A stretch of DNA of 64,000 bases from Paratrimastix pyriformis (taxonomy: Eukaryota > Preaxostyla > Paratrimastigidae): contig JAPMOS010000014.1 in NCBI GenBank assembly GCA_027972325.1, positions 638,001 to 702,000 of the forward strand. Reading direction: 5' to 3'. Of the stretch, positions 22,001 to 33,900 are shown one piece after another. The position numbers and the translations under genes were made by a program. The number at the start of each line of letters is the position of its first letter. The stretch's first letter is position 1. The notes beneath the pieces are model-generated. The model was not told where the DNA came from, made no database searches, and saw only the letters and a list, made by a program, of their open reading frames with translations.

Positions 22001-25000
22001 TGCACCGCCCCGCCTCGCGGGCTGACCCGCTGCTGTTTGTTTGGCGCCGCGCCTTGGGGCGGGCCCCCTAGGGACACGCACAACATGTCCTTCCTGCAGG
22101 GGGTGGCCTTCGAGCAGGACTACCGGCTGGGTCTGCCGCCCCCTCCGCCCCGGTCCCGCGCCCCCGCGGCCCCCGTCCCCTCTAACCGCGCCCCCTCCGT
22201 CCCGCTCCTGTTCCCATGCTCATCTCGATGCCGCCCTCCGCCGCCCCGGTCCGTGTCCGTGTCCGTGTCCGTGTCCGTGTCCGTGTCCGCGTCCGTGCCG
22301 GGCAGCGGAGCGGTCACGGGACATTGTCCGGGGGCAGCTCAACCAGTTCTTCAAGCTCGTCCGGCGGTGCCTCAAGCAGCGCGACGCCGGTCAGCCCGCA
22401 GCCCTCGCCCCCCTCGCGCCATCACACTCCCTCACCTCCCTCCCCCCCTGACATGCCGTCTCATCCTGCCGACACTCCTCCCGGGGCCCCCAGTGGACAA
22501 GGGCGGTCGGCTGGCCGACGGGGCGGCGCCCCCCGGGGGCGGCCGGGGCGGGGCGGGGGCCGGGGCGGGGCCCAAGGGAGGCCCGGCGCACGAGGGCCAC
22601 TCGGCCATCCTGCGGATGCTGCCCCAGATCGAGGGCAACCTGGTGGGCCACCTGGACGCCATCATCACCCACACCGAGCAGGCCAACTTCCGCTACGCCA
22701 AGCTCCTCCAGCGGGCCACCCCCCGCGTCCTCCGCAGCTACGCCGTCTTCCTCGAGGTCCCCATCCCCCCCCAGCTGCCGCCCACCCCAGCTGCCGCCCC
22801 CATTCGCCGCCTGGCTTGGCCTGACCCCACCCGGACCCCGCCTGATCACCGCGTTTTCCTCCCCTCGGCCGCGGGCGGGTGCCGGGGCTTGGGCGGGGCT
22901 TGGGCGGGGCAGCTTGTGTACCGGGTGCCCGAGCAGGCTCGGGACTACATCGAGCTGGCCGAGGAGCTCGAGCAGGAGGCCAACTTCAAGCCGGTCGCGG
23001 TGGTGCCCTACGAGCCCAGCCGGGCCACCGGCCGGACGGCCCTGACCATGGGCGGGGGCGGGGCCGTGGCCGCCTTCGACCCGGAGGCCGCCATGCGGCG
23101 GATGGGAGCCCGCGCCTCGATGGAGGACATCCCCGCTGACGCCGAGGCCGCCGCGGCTGCCGGGCTGGGGGCGGGCGGCAAGGGCACCCAGGCCCAGCTG
23201 GGCGGCGAGGAGGACGAGAGCAGCAGCGAGGAGGAGGGCGGCCCAGCCCTGCCGGGGGGCCTGGGCAAGGCCGGGGGCCTGGGGGCCTTCCGGGGCCGGG
23301 GCCACGTCGACACCCAGCGCAAGTGGCTCTCCAGGAGCATGGCCGTCGTGGCCCTGGTGCTCATCGTCGCGGTCCGCACACCCGCGCCCGTCCAGCTGCC
23401 CCCCGGCCGCCCGTCGCCGCCCCATCCATGTCCATCGCCCCCATCCGGGCTGCATCGGCGGCCGGCAGGCGATCGTCATCAGGCCCGCCTCGACGCTGAT
23501 CTTCAAGGGCATCGACGCCGAGGCGCTGCTGGTCAACATCGCCGCCGCCATCCGGTCCGCATCGCCCGCCCGCCCGCCCGCCCCCCCCCGCCCCCCCCCC
23601 CCCCCCCCCGCCCGCCCGCCCGCCCCGCCCGCCCCGCCCCGCCCCGCCCCGCCCGGCCGCCCGCCCGCCCGCCCGCCCGTCCATCGCCCCGCACGGGCCG
23701 CTCACCACGGGCCGTCGGGGGGCGTCCGGCGCCGGCAGGAAGTTCTCGTGCAACTGCTACATCGGCTGCCTCGGTCCGCCCTCGGGCTCCCCCCACCACC
23801 ACTCCCACCACCCTTTTCCACCCCCTGCCACCCCTGGGTACAAGCGGTCCTCGCAGATCCTGCTCTTCCAGCTGAACGAGGAGGTGCTGCCCTTCTACGC
23901 GCTGCAGATGGACGGCCTCATCCGGGCCCTGGCGGGCATCTCCAACGTCACCCTGCCCACCTCGGTCGCCTTCAGGGGCACCGTCAACTCCGCCTTCGCC
24001 GACAGTCCGCCCCTCCTCGCCCCTCCTCGCCCCTCCTCGCCCCTCCTCGCCCCTCCTCGCCCCTCCTCGCTCTGCGGCCCCCTTCCCTCCCCTGTCTGGG
24101 CCCGTACGGACTGCCTGCATGAAACTGACCGCCCGCCTGATGGCCTGACTGGCTGCTGCCTGACTGGCTGCCTGATGGCCTGACTGGCTGCCTGATGGCC
24201 TGACTGGCTGCCTGATGGCCTGACTGGCTGCCTGATGGCCTGACGGCCTGGCTGGCTGCCTGAGACTTGACTGACCGTCCGGCTGGCCGTCATGGGCGGG
24301 GGGGCAGTGCCGGTGGCGATGCGGATGAGCAACCAGACGACCGTCCTGGCGGCCAAGGAGGCCCTGGAGTGGTTCCTCTACGCCCTGCGCCGGCTGCTGC
24401 TTCTGCACGCCCAGGACCCGGCGCTGGACCTGGAGGGGCTGACCGAGTGGGGGCTGGTCATGGACAACGCCCGGGCCGTGGAGGCCATGCTGGAGGAGAT
24501 GCACCTCGACTGGGTCGACCGGCTCGACGGCAAGATGATGTGGGTCGGCTGGATCTTCGCGGCCGGCTTCGCGGGCATCACCCTGCTGGCCCTGCTCTAC
24601 ATCCAGCTCGAGCGGATGATCCGCCTCACCGCCCAGCAGTCCGCCCCGCCCCGGCCACCACCCTCTTCCGCTTCCTCCTCCTCCTCCTCCTCCTCCTGCA
24701 CCCTCTTCCACCCTCTCCCACCCTGCTTGCCCCTCGGCTCGGTGCTTGAGTGCTTGTCGATGGGGCTGCTGCTCACCCGCGCTGCCCCCCCGGCTGTGCC
24801 TGTGGGGGCCTGTGGGGCGGTGCAGGAACATCACGCGGCACATGGTCCACCTGGTGGGCGTCCTCGGGGGCGCCGACGCCCGGCGGGCCGCCATCAACGC
24901 CCTCGGCCAGCAGAAGGGCGGCCCGGCCCAGCTGGGGCCCGGGGGGCCCTCGGTGGCCCCGTCGGCCCGGTCGACCATCGCCAACGAGATGCTGCGCCCC

Positions 25001-25274
25001 GAGGAGGCCGACCCCACCAGCGACGACGACGAGGCCTCCAGCCCCCGCACGGGCACCCCGCCCCCCACCACCGCCCAGCCGGCCGGCCGGTCGTCCCTGG
25101 TGGCCGCGCCTTCGCCCCTGCTGCCCGGGCTGCCCCCCGGGGCGGGCGGGGAGCGCATCGACCTGCTGGACCTGCCTCTGCCCATGGGGGCGGCCGGGGC
25201 GGCGGCGCCCTCGATGGGCGGCCTGGTGGACCCGATGGCGGCCATGGCGGCCATGCTGCCCGTGGCCGAGGCCC

Positions 25275-25314
<40 letters not shown>

Positions 25315-27543
25315 GGGCGCCACTGACGAGGATGCCCCCGAGCCCAGCCCGCTGCCCCTGATGGGGCTGGCTGGTCAGCTGCCCCCGCCCGACACGCTGC
25401 CCCTCATGGCCGAGGCCACGCCCCACCCGCGGGGCCCCTCCTCGAACAGCCTGGCCTCGTCCCGCAGCCGGGCCAGTGACCTGGGGGCCCCGTCCCTCGA
25501 GGTCTCCCCCGAGGAGGCCGACGAGGAGGCCGCCGCCCCGGCGCCCCACTCGACCATCGCTGCCCCGGCGGGCTTCGGGTCCCCGACCCTGGAGCCGGAC
25601 GGGTCGTCGGCCATGGCCACGCGCAGCTTCCTCACCCACCGCCACGCGGGCCCCTCCTCGGCCGCCCCCGCTGCCGGGACGCCCCCCAGCTCGGCCTCGT
25701 CGCGCCGGAGCCGGCGCCAGCAGCAGCGCTACCTGACCCCGGGCGGCCCGGCGGGGCTGGCGGGCGACTCGGCCCGGACGACGCTCACCGTGCCGCCCGA
25801 CATCGACGAGGAGGAGCAGCCCGACGAGGACCTGGACGGCCCCAACCCACACCCGGCCGCCCCAGGCAAGACCTCGCCCATCCCCCTCGCGTCCGTCCCG
25901 TCCTTCCCCCATCGTCCGCCCTCGGGAATCGGGAATCGGTTGGTGATGGGGGGGGGGGGGGGGGGGGGGGGGGATAGAGGCAGGGAGGCAGGGAGGCAGG
26001 GAGGCAGGGAGGGAGGACGAATGGGGTGGTGTCCTCGGTGGTGCGCCTCACGGGTGCCCGTGGGGCCGTGTGTGCCTCGCAGCCAGTACCAGGCGCCCTC
26101 GACGGCCCGGCCGCGGAAGGGGGGGCCCAAGCGCGAGGAGGACCCCGACGCGCTGGCCCGGGTGACGGCCGAGCTGCGCCGGGCCGAGGAGCACATGGCG
26201 CGGCACTTCTCCCTGTGTGCCTGCACCCGGCGGATGGTCCTGTGCCAGGTGGCGCTCCACGTGATCGCCATCTGCGTCTTCGTGGTGCCCCCGGTGCTGG
26301 TGGTGACCCAGATCTTCGTCGACAAGGACCTGGTGCGGGTGGGGGCCCTCTCGGAGATCCGGCTGAACCGCATCTCGGACATCGACATCCAGGCCCGCCA
26401 GCTGGCCCACATCGTGCGCTTCGACCCGCAGCCCAACGCCACCCGGTACGGCGAGCTGCAGGCCCAGCTGGCCCGGTCCCGGCTGGCCCTGCTGGCCGCC
26501 CACCAGGAGATTCTCTACGGGTCGGCCACCTCGCGCTACTCGGTCTACTCGAGCAACAACCAGGTCCTCTACGACGCCCACTACTCGCCCGGCTGCCTGC
26601 GGCTGGTGCCCGAGCTGTGCGCCCCCACCTGGCCGCGGCCCTACCGGAACATCACCGACCAGAGCTACAACTTCGCCCTGCAGGAGTTCACCCGGCGCGC
26701 CGAGCGGCTCTCCAAGACGGCCCCCCTGCTGCCCGACCCCGACGACCTGCTCTTCATCCGCGACGTCCGTGCCCCCTGCCCTGCCCGCTCGATCGCCTGC
26801 TCGACTGCCCCGCCCCCCTGCTCGACTGCACATCCCCTGCCCGCCTGCCATGGCTCACCCGGGGTTGCCATCACCCCGCCCGGCAGACGGCCTTCTGGGA
26901 CATCGAGGGCGAGGGCCTCAAGATCAAGTCCTACATCCGCAACGAGATCGTCTCGGCCTTCGCCTGGACCGAGACCCTCGTCCGCCGCCACCGCCACCGC
27001 CACCACCGCCACCGTCACCGCCACCGTCACCACCACCGTCACCACCACCACCACCGCCGCCGCCACCACCGCCGCCACCGCCGCCACCGTCACCACCACC
27101 ACCGCCGCCGCTTCTGCAGCCGGCACCCCATCAGCCCCACGCACATGCGCGTCCCTCCCTCAGTGTATCATTGTCGCAGGCACGCTCGCTCACCCACCCT
27201 TCTTTGCCTCTTCTGTTCTGGGGGTGGGGGCGTGGGTGGGCGTGGGGGCGGGCAGAGCATCGTGACCCCGATCGGGGTCTTCGTGGTGCCCTTCGTGCTG
27301 ACCACCATCTGGCTGCTCGTCCAGGGGCGCCGCGAGAGCCGCCGCATCACCCAGCTGCGCTTCCTCACCGCCCAGGCCAAGCAGGGCCTCCTCAGCGGGG
27401 TCGACACCAAGGACGGCAGCCCCGCCGCCAAGGGCAAGAAGCCCCCGCCGGCCACCAATGGCCCCCCCCAGAAGGCGGCCCTCCTCCCCGGGGCGGGTCC
27501 CTCGGCTTCGATGGCTGGTGGCCCCCGCGCCGAATACCCCTAA
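19026..27543 (+). CDS. Large polytopic membrane protein, tiny-macrocysts (TmcB)-like
   Basis: Candidate start ATG 19026 (MSLFRRRERFFSW after a GTAAGT intron). Early exons join as RLEK/GYWDSSTLMLKGN, FFSYL/GLRSLLYLSS (GTCTGT...TTAG) and AHILQK/GEIIKRMWMV (GTCTTT...CCAG). At least nine hydrophobic segments follow: near 19580, 19760, 19965, 20255, 20540, 23345, 24540, 26240 and 27275. Between them lie Ser/Thr-, Gly- and Pro-rich cytoplasmic-type linkers, a 12-residue polyQ run (25278-25313) and an extracellular-type Cys-containing segment (YSPGCLRLVPELCAPTWPRP). N-terminal half resembles the large TmcB/TmcC-like proteins of protists, which are thought to act as channels or sensors; I see no PAS, kinase or cyclase domain. 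Introns start mostly GTCCGY and many carry tandem repeats. The protein ends GPRAEYP before TAA 27541-27543. Function unknown. Confidence 0.6.
24136..24280 (+). repeat. 20-bp tandem repeat in TmcB-like intron
   Basis: About five imperfect copies of a 20-bp unit containing ACTGGCTGCCTGATGG, confined to one intron. Confidence 0.85.
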
Positions 27544-27739
27544 GTATTTTTTGAGAGAGGATTGTATTAACAAATCATAATGTGCGCGTTTTTTTTAGAG
27601 ATTTTTTTGACGTCATTTCATTTCTTTCTTTTTCTACCGCCCTTTATATTCTGGGTTTTTCTTTTGTCGATCTATAACTGAGCGCGATCCGCAGACGGTT
27701 TTGGATCCACATCCCCTGTCGGGGACTAGAAGCTCTCCG

Positions 27740-30700
27740 ATGGCAAACGTGAAAGACGGAAAAGAGCGTAGAGAATGGTTGGCGGAGCTTGTTCGCATGC
27801 GTCAAAGGTTTGCAATCCGATTCAACCACCAAAATCCTTCCGAGTAGAATCCGTGTCTTGGAAAAGGAGCGAGATGTACAGTTCGACTCTAAAAAGGGCG
27901 AGTTCCACGACGAATTAATTGGGTGCCTCGAGGATGATCGCAATTACCTCCTTCTCCGAGAAAATGATGGTCAGACTCCCCGGCTTGTCCCCATCATCTA
28001 TGGCGTTTGATGATAGAAAGAACTCTCTTCCGGAGCCTGACGCACCTTCGGGAGACGGTTTTTGCGCTGGGCGAAACGATACCAAAGGTGAGCGATGTTA
28101 ACGGAGTCCAGGAGCTCAAGGCGCGGATGGAGGGCGCCGCTCGGGAGATCTTCCTCTTCAAGCAGCAGGCCCGGAACAAGTCCGCTCCCCCCACTCCCCC
28201 CACCGGCGCCCCCTGTCCCACTCCTTGACTCCGGATGGCCGACCACACAAAGCCATTCGGACACGAACTGAGAGTGCGCCCGGTGGGTCGCTGGCTGGGG
28301 GCTGGCGGGCAGGTACGAGGACATGGCCCTGGAGGAGCACGACCTGGAGCTCGAGATGACCGCCTTCGAGGAGCGCTTCGCGGGCTGGGACAACCCGCAC
28401 GCCCCGGCGGCCCCTCTGAGCCCCGGCAGCCCGGCCCGCTCTCCGCAAGGGATCCGCACCCCCGCCTCGGCCGCGGCTCCAACGGTCCGCACCCCCTCCC
28501 AGGCAGGGCATGCCGGCAGCATCACCATGGCCATTTGGTCTCGCAGAGGCAGCAGCAGCCACAACAAGAGCAGCTGCCGCCGGAGGTGCAGGAATATCAG
28601 GTCTGCCCGGCCGGCTACCACCTGACGCTGGTTTGGGCCCCTTCCGACCGATGGCCGCCCTTCGTCTCCGCCGCGGTCTCCAGGATTTCCTCGAGCGGAC
28701 GGGAGGCCCCAACGGGGGCTGGGACGAGGAGGAGCATCGCCACTTCGTCCGCTTACAGGGGCGCATCCAGGTCCGCCCCCGGGGCCCCCGCACCGCCCAT
28801 CGGAGTGGCGCTCATCATCGCCGCCACCGCCAACCACAAGCCACCAACCACCAGCCACCAACCACCAACCACTTCCGCCGGGTCTCGCAGAACCGGCGGC
28901 AGCTGGTGGACACGCTGTTGCACGAGATCCCTTCCCGGGACGAGGGGGCCATCAAGGCCCACTGCGCCTGGTCCGTGGGCTTCCGCTGCTGCCCCCCGCC
29001 GCCCTGCCCCCCGCCGCCCTGCCCCCCGCCTTGGGTGCCCATGTGCCACTGTGGCCCCTTGTCGGGGGGGCCGGGCAGGTACGACGAGCTGCTGGACCTG
29101 CAGGAGCGCCGCCGGGCGGCCATCAAGCGGTGGCGCCAGCTGAAGCAGGTCCGCCCCCGGGGCATCGCGGCGCTCACAGCCCACCCACCATTGGCGGCTC
29201 CTCCTCGGGGGCGAGGGCGGCGCAGGCTGCCCACCAGGAGGTTGCCGAGGACCTGCAGCAGGACGGGGCCCTCCGGTCCGAGGCCGCCACCAGGGAGCGG
29301 TCCGTCCAGCGCCACCCAGCAGCTACGCATGCCCCATCTGCCCCCCACACGGGCCACGCGCTTTTTCCCGTTACTTGGCCCTTCTGAAGTGACACACGTG
29401 CACGCGCACACCCTGTTTGGACCCTTCCTGTCCGACTGATCGGTCCCTTTGCTCCACACACACACACCCTGTTTGGCACATGGGCGCCCCTGGTCTCGGC
29501 GTCCCCGACTCTCACGGGCGGCCATCAGGGAAGCCCAGCAGATGGAGCAGCTGGCGCGCCGGCAGATGGTGGCCCAGTGGAAGGTCGCCGCACCCCGGCC
29601 ATCGCCGCCCTAGGCCCATCCTCCCTGGGCGTCCCTCATGGGGGCCGCGGCACGGGCATGCGAGGGCAGGTGGAGAAGGAGCGGCGCGAGGCAGAGGAGC
29701 AGGAGCGACGCCGCCTCGAGGAGGAGGCCCGCAGGGCCGCAGCCCGTCAGGAGGAGGCCGCCAGGCGGGTCGGTAGCCACCCCGCCGACCCCGCCCCCCA
29801 GTGGTTGGGCCCCCGCCTCTGTGCTCGCTTGGCACCCGGGATCATCTCGTCTTTCTTCGTTGGGCTGTCCACCTGACCGGGGGGCCGCTTGGCCGGGGCC
29901 GGCTGCAGGAGCGGCTGGCTCAGCAGCTGGAGCAGCTTCGCCTCGACCGGGCGGCCAGGCTCAGGGTCCGCTGCCCCCACCTGCGCCGGCCCTCCAGCTG
30001 ACCCACGCGGCTCCCTCCCCAAACATCGCAGGAGCAGCCCCAGCCGCAACCCGCGAGTGCCGCCCCGGCCCGTCCGTCCTCGGCCGATCTGGCCCGGCGA
30101 AGAGAGCGGGTCAGCGCCCCCATCCCGGGCCATCCCCCATCCCGGGCCATCCCCCCATCCCGGGCCATCCCCCCATCCCGGGCCATCCCCCCCCACACCC
30201 ACTCACCCACTCACCCACTCACCCACTCACCCACTCACCCACTCACCCACTCACCCACCACCACCCGTCCCGTGTTCCCGTGGTCGGCCCTGCCGATCAG
30301 GACATGGCCCTGGTGGTGGAGCGGCGCGAGCAGGCCCGGGCCAGGGCCGAGCTGACCTCAGCCCGGGCCCGCTTGGTGGAGCGGGGCCCCCCGGTCCGCA
30401 GCCGCCCTCCCAGGGGTATGCCCACACAGACGTCTTGCGTCCCCTCGCCGCAGACCCCCACCGTGACGGCCCCTCGGGACCCCGCCCGCCTACTGCGCCC
30501 CACCCGAGCCTGGGAGGCGCGGGCCGGGTCCGAGGGAGGGGGTGGGAATGTCGACGGGTCCCTGATGTCGGGGGTATCGACGGGGACACGTCAGACCGAC
30601 CGGTCGGTGGCTGTCGCCCGGGGCGGCGACACTCGGCCCTTCATATTGACCGCCCAAGCCCGGTCTGTTGTCTCGTGCCCTTTGCACACGGGGGTCACCC

Positions 30701-30746
30701 GCTGCTCCTCTGTAGAGCCGTGCCATCCTGGAGAAAGGGCCTCTAA
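27740..30746 (+). CDS. CCDC112: CCDC112-family coiled-coil protein
   Basis: Starts MANVKDGKERREWLAEL at ATG 27740. First exons join as RMRQ/SRIRVLEKERDVQF and LLREND/ERTLFRSLTHLR (donor GTCAGA). Family landmarks follow in order: long acidic coiled coil, FLERTGGPNGGWDEEEHRHF (matches the GGWD..DH..F signature), RRQLVDTLLHEIPSRDEGAI, YDELLDLQERRRAAIKRW (matches the LEEKKKEAI.KW helix), Arg/Glu-rich helices (EKERREAEEQERRRLEEEA), and a last exon ending CRAVPSWRKGL, the conserved VPSWR.GL tail. In animals CCDC112 sits at centriolar satellites and is linked to cilia, so this supports a flagellated host. Introns start GTCCGC or GTCCGT and contain tandem repeats at about 30110-30260. Stop TAA 30744-30746. 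The spliced protein is moderately longer in linkers than the animal form. Confidence 0.82.
30110..30258 (+). repeat. Two adjacent tandem repeats in CCDC112 intron
   Basis: Four copies of a 17-18 bp CATCCCGGGCC-type unit followed at once by about eight copies of the 8-bp unit CACTCACC. Confidence 0.85.
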
Positions 30747-30982
30747 GATGGCGGCGCGCTCTGTTCGCGGCGGCCCGAGCTCGCTGGCCAGCTCCTCGGA
30801 TAGTGATGGCTAATATATGCGCGTTTTTGTTGTTTTGTTTGGCCTGCTTGGCTTTGTGGATACCCTCGGCCCTCCTCGCCTTGCGGTGTCTTTCCGTCAA
30901 GATCCCGCGACCTTTCTCCGCCGCGGCCACAGGCAGGGAGCTCCCCCCTTCCTCCGGTAGTGAGGTGAGAACCCGGCCAGAA

Positions 30983-33900
30983 ATGGGCCAGTCTTCGAGC
31001 CTCGCTCTGCCACCCGAGGCCGGGAACGACCGAAAATCTTTGGAAGAATTTTTGGGGAAAATTTTTGATGATAAATATTTTTCCTCGCTCAACTTGGACT
31101 CTGCCACGACGTCGTCCATCGACGATGCCTTCCAGGGCCCCTCTCGCCGCGAAAATGCCGCCAAGGTTGGGATTTTTTGGTGCATCTTCCACAATATAAT
31201 CACTGGCCATGTAGTCTCTTCCCAATGTCTTGACAGTTGATCCGCCAACAAGCGCTGAGAGCGTCGAGCGGGTGCATGCTCTTCTTTCTGCCGGTCTGTT
31301 GCAGAGTCGCTGGGATCACCCTTATTTTTACTTCGGCAGAGCTTCGGGCTCAGATTCCTCCGGAGATTCCGCACACGGTGCTGCATCGCCGGAGGATGGC
31401 CGTCATTGCCCGGGTCGGGAAAGCCCTCCACGAGGCCGCGCAGGACGAGGCCGACGCTCCTACCTCGAAATCGACGAAGATCACCTGGAACTTCGGTCTG
31501 GGGCGGATGGGAGTCGACCCGGGGAGCGGGGAGCGGGGAGCGGGGAGGAGCGGGAGCGGGGAGCGGGTGGCTGGTTGGGTCGCGTGTCGGCTGGTTTCCT
31601 GACGCGCTGCTGGCCGCGGTGGCGCCCGCCCTGCAGGGCTGCTGCTGGAGACGCTGGGCCAGCAGGAGGCCCGCACCCTGACGGACGTGACGACCCTGCT
31701 CCAGGTCGCCGTCCACGCCGAGACGCCCCACCTGGCCCTCAAGGCCGCCCTGGTGCTGCTGGGGCTGAGCCCCTCGGCCGCCTGCCCGCCCGCCCAGGCG
31801 GCCCTGCTGGACGCGGCCCTGCGGGCGATGGACGTCTCGGCCTCGGAGGACCGGCCCCGGGCGGTCGTCATGCCGCCCATGGCAGAGGAGGCCCCGCCCG
31901 CCCCGGCCGAGGGCGCCCCGGCCGAGGCCCGCGCGGTGCTGGTCAAGACGGTGCCCCTGGACGGCAACCTGGCCCGGGCCAAGATGGGGCCCATGGTGGT
32001 CCTCGCGGGCAAGCTGTCTGCGCGCGCGCCCCTCCCCGCCGCTGCAAGGCCAGGGCCATGCCCGGCTCTCTTGGTGCGCTCATCATCGCATGTGGTGGTG
32101 GGGGCCGGGGCCGGGGCCTGGCGGGCGCAGGATCTGCCTGACGAGCATGGGTCTGCTGGCCCTGCACGGCCCGTGCGATGCCGAGATGCCCGGGGAGATC
32201 TGCGCGGCCAACGCGCACTTCACGGACGACCGGGACGAGACCCCCATCACCCGGCGGCCCCTCCTGGGGGTCCTGCCCACCCCCGGGGCCGACCAGCCCA
32301 CCCGGCTGCTGCTCCGCTGCCCGGGGCTGGACCGGGCGCTCTTCGTGGTGCTCGACGCGGACTCGCTGACCGAGGTGGGGCTCGTCTTCCCCCACGCGGG
32401 CATGCCGCCCTCCCCCCGCGAGCTGGACGCCCTCAGGAAGCGCTTCGGTCCGTCCGCAGGCATGTGGACCCGCGTGGGTGGGTCGGGTGGGTGGATGGAT
32501 GATGGGACGGGTGGGTGGGTGGGTGTCGAGTGGGTGGATGCGGTGGGCGCGGCGCCCCGCTGGCCGGTGGTTCACGCCCCGTTCGACCCCCGCCCGTTGC
32601 CGGCAGAGCTGCCCGCCTCGGCGCCGCTGGCCGTCTGGCGGCCGCAAAGCTCGGGGCTGGAGGAGGTCCTGGCCCGGGGCCAGCACCTGTACCTGGCCTC
32701 ACACGGTCCCTCCCTCTGGATCTTCGAGGCACGCGGCCCGCCGGCCGACGATGCCGCGCCCGTCGAGACCCACGTGGTCTGCAGACCCCGCGCCACAGAC
32801 ACCTTGGGCCTGGGCGGGGCCTGGGCCTAGGCGGGGCTGAGCCTCATTCTCTCGTTGGCCCCTGTGCCCATTGCCCCCTGTGCCCATTGCTGTGCCCATT
32901 GCCCCCTGTGCCCATTGCCCCCTGTGCCCATTGCCCCCTGTGCCCATTTTCCTTCCTGCCGACCACCCCGCTGCTGTTGTGGTTGCCCCTCGCAGGAGCG
33001 GCTGCTGGCGCACCGGGTGGACCCGGCCACGTGGCACCTGGCGCAGACCATCGACCTCGACACGGGCGCCCCCAGGCCCCACCGGCAGCTGTGCCCCTGG
33101 GAGCGGGTCGCCGCCCAGTGGCCCCACCCGGACGAGGAGGGCCCCGAGGGCGACCCCGCCACCGGGCCGGCCGAGGGGCCGCGGTGCGGCCAGTGTGGCA
33201 GCCAGGCGGACCTGTTCACCTGCCGCATGTGCGGCCCCACGGCCGCCGCCGGGGCCCCGGTGGTGCTCTGCGCCCAGTGTCGCGCCCAGGGCCTCGGCCC
33301 CGAGGGCCACGAGTGTTGCCACGCCATGGCCCCGCTCGAGTCGCTCACCGAGGGTCCGTCCGCCGCCCGGCCCCCGCCGCATGGCCCCACACAGCATGGC
33401 CTCACACACAGCACCGCACACCGCATACCGCACACCACATACCGCACACCACATACCGCACGTTTTTGTTTTCCCGTTACTTCCATACCGCACCCCCTCG
33501 CCCCCCGCCCCGCACACCGCACACCGCACACCGCACACCGCACACCGCACACCGCACACCGCACACCATACAGAGATCGCGGCGGCCACACTGGCGGCCC
33601 ACAGCGGGATGCGGCTGTCGGCGCTGTGGAACCACGAGATGGCCTTCGCCGTGTGGGGCTCGACGGCCATCCTACACCGGGTCACGGGGCTCGCCCAGTG
33701 GGACCTCGCCACAGGCCGCATGATTGCCGCCGCCCGCCACGGTCCGCCCGCCCCGCCCGCGCCCATCCCCCCCCCCCCCCCCGCGCACTCTCCGGTCGGA
33801 CCTCCATCCATCCATCGGACCGGCTGGGCGGTGGCCCCTCGTGGCCGCAGATCGCCCGCTGGGGTGATGGCGTGGGCCCTGGACCCAGTGACGGGGCCCA

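Noticed and set aside
30806-30982. Signal-peptide-like start (MANICAFLLFCLACLALW) before the HECT gene
   Set aside because: In frame with MGQSSS but out of place for a HECT ligase, which works in the cytosol or nucleus. More likely 5' UTR; kept only as an alternative start.
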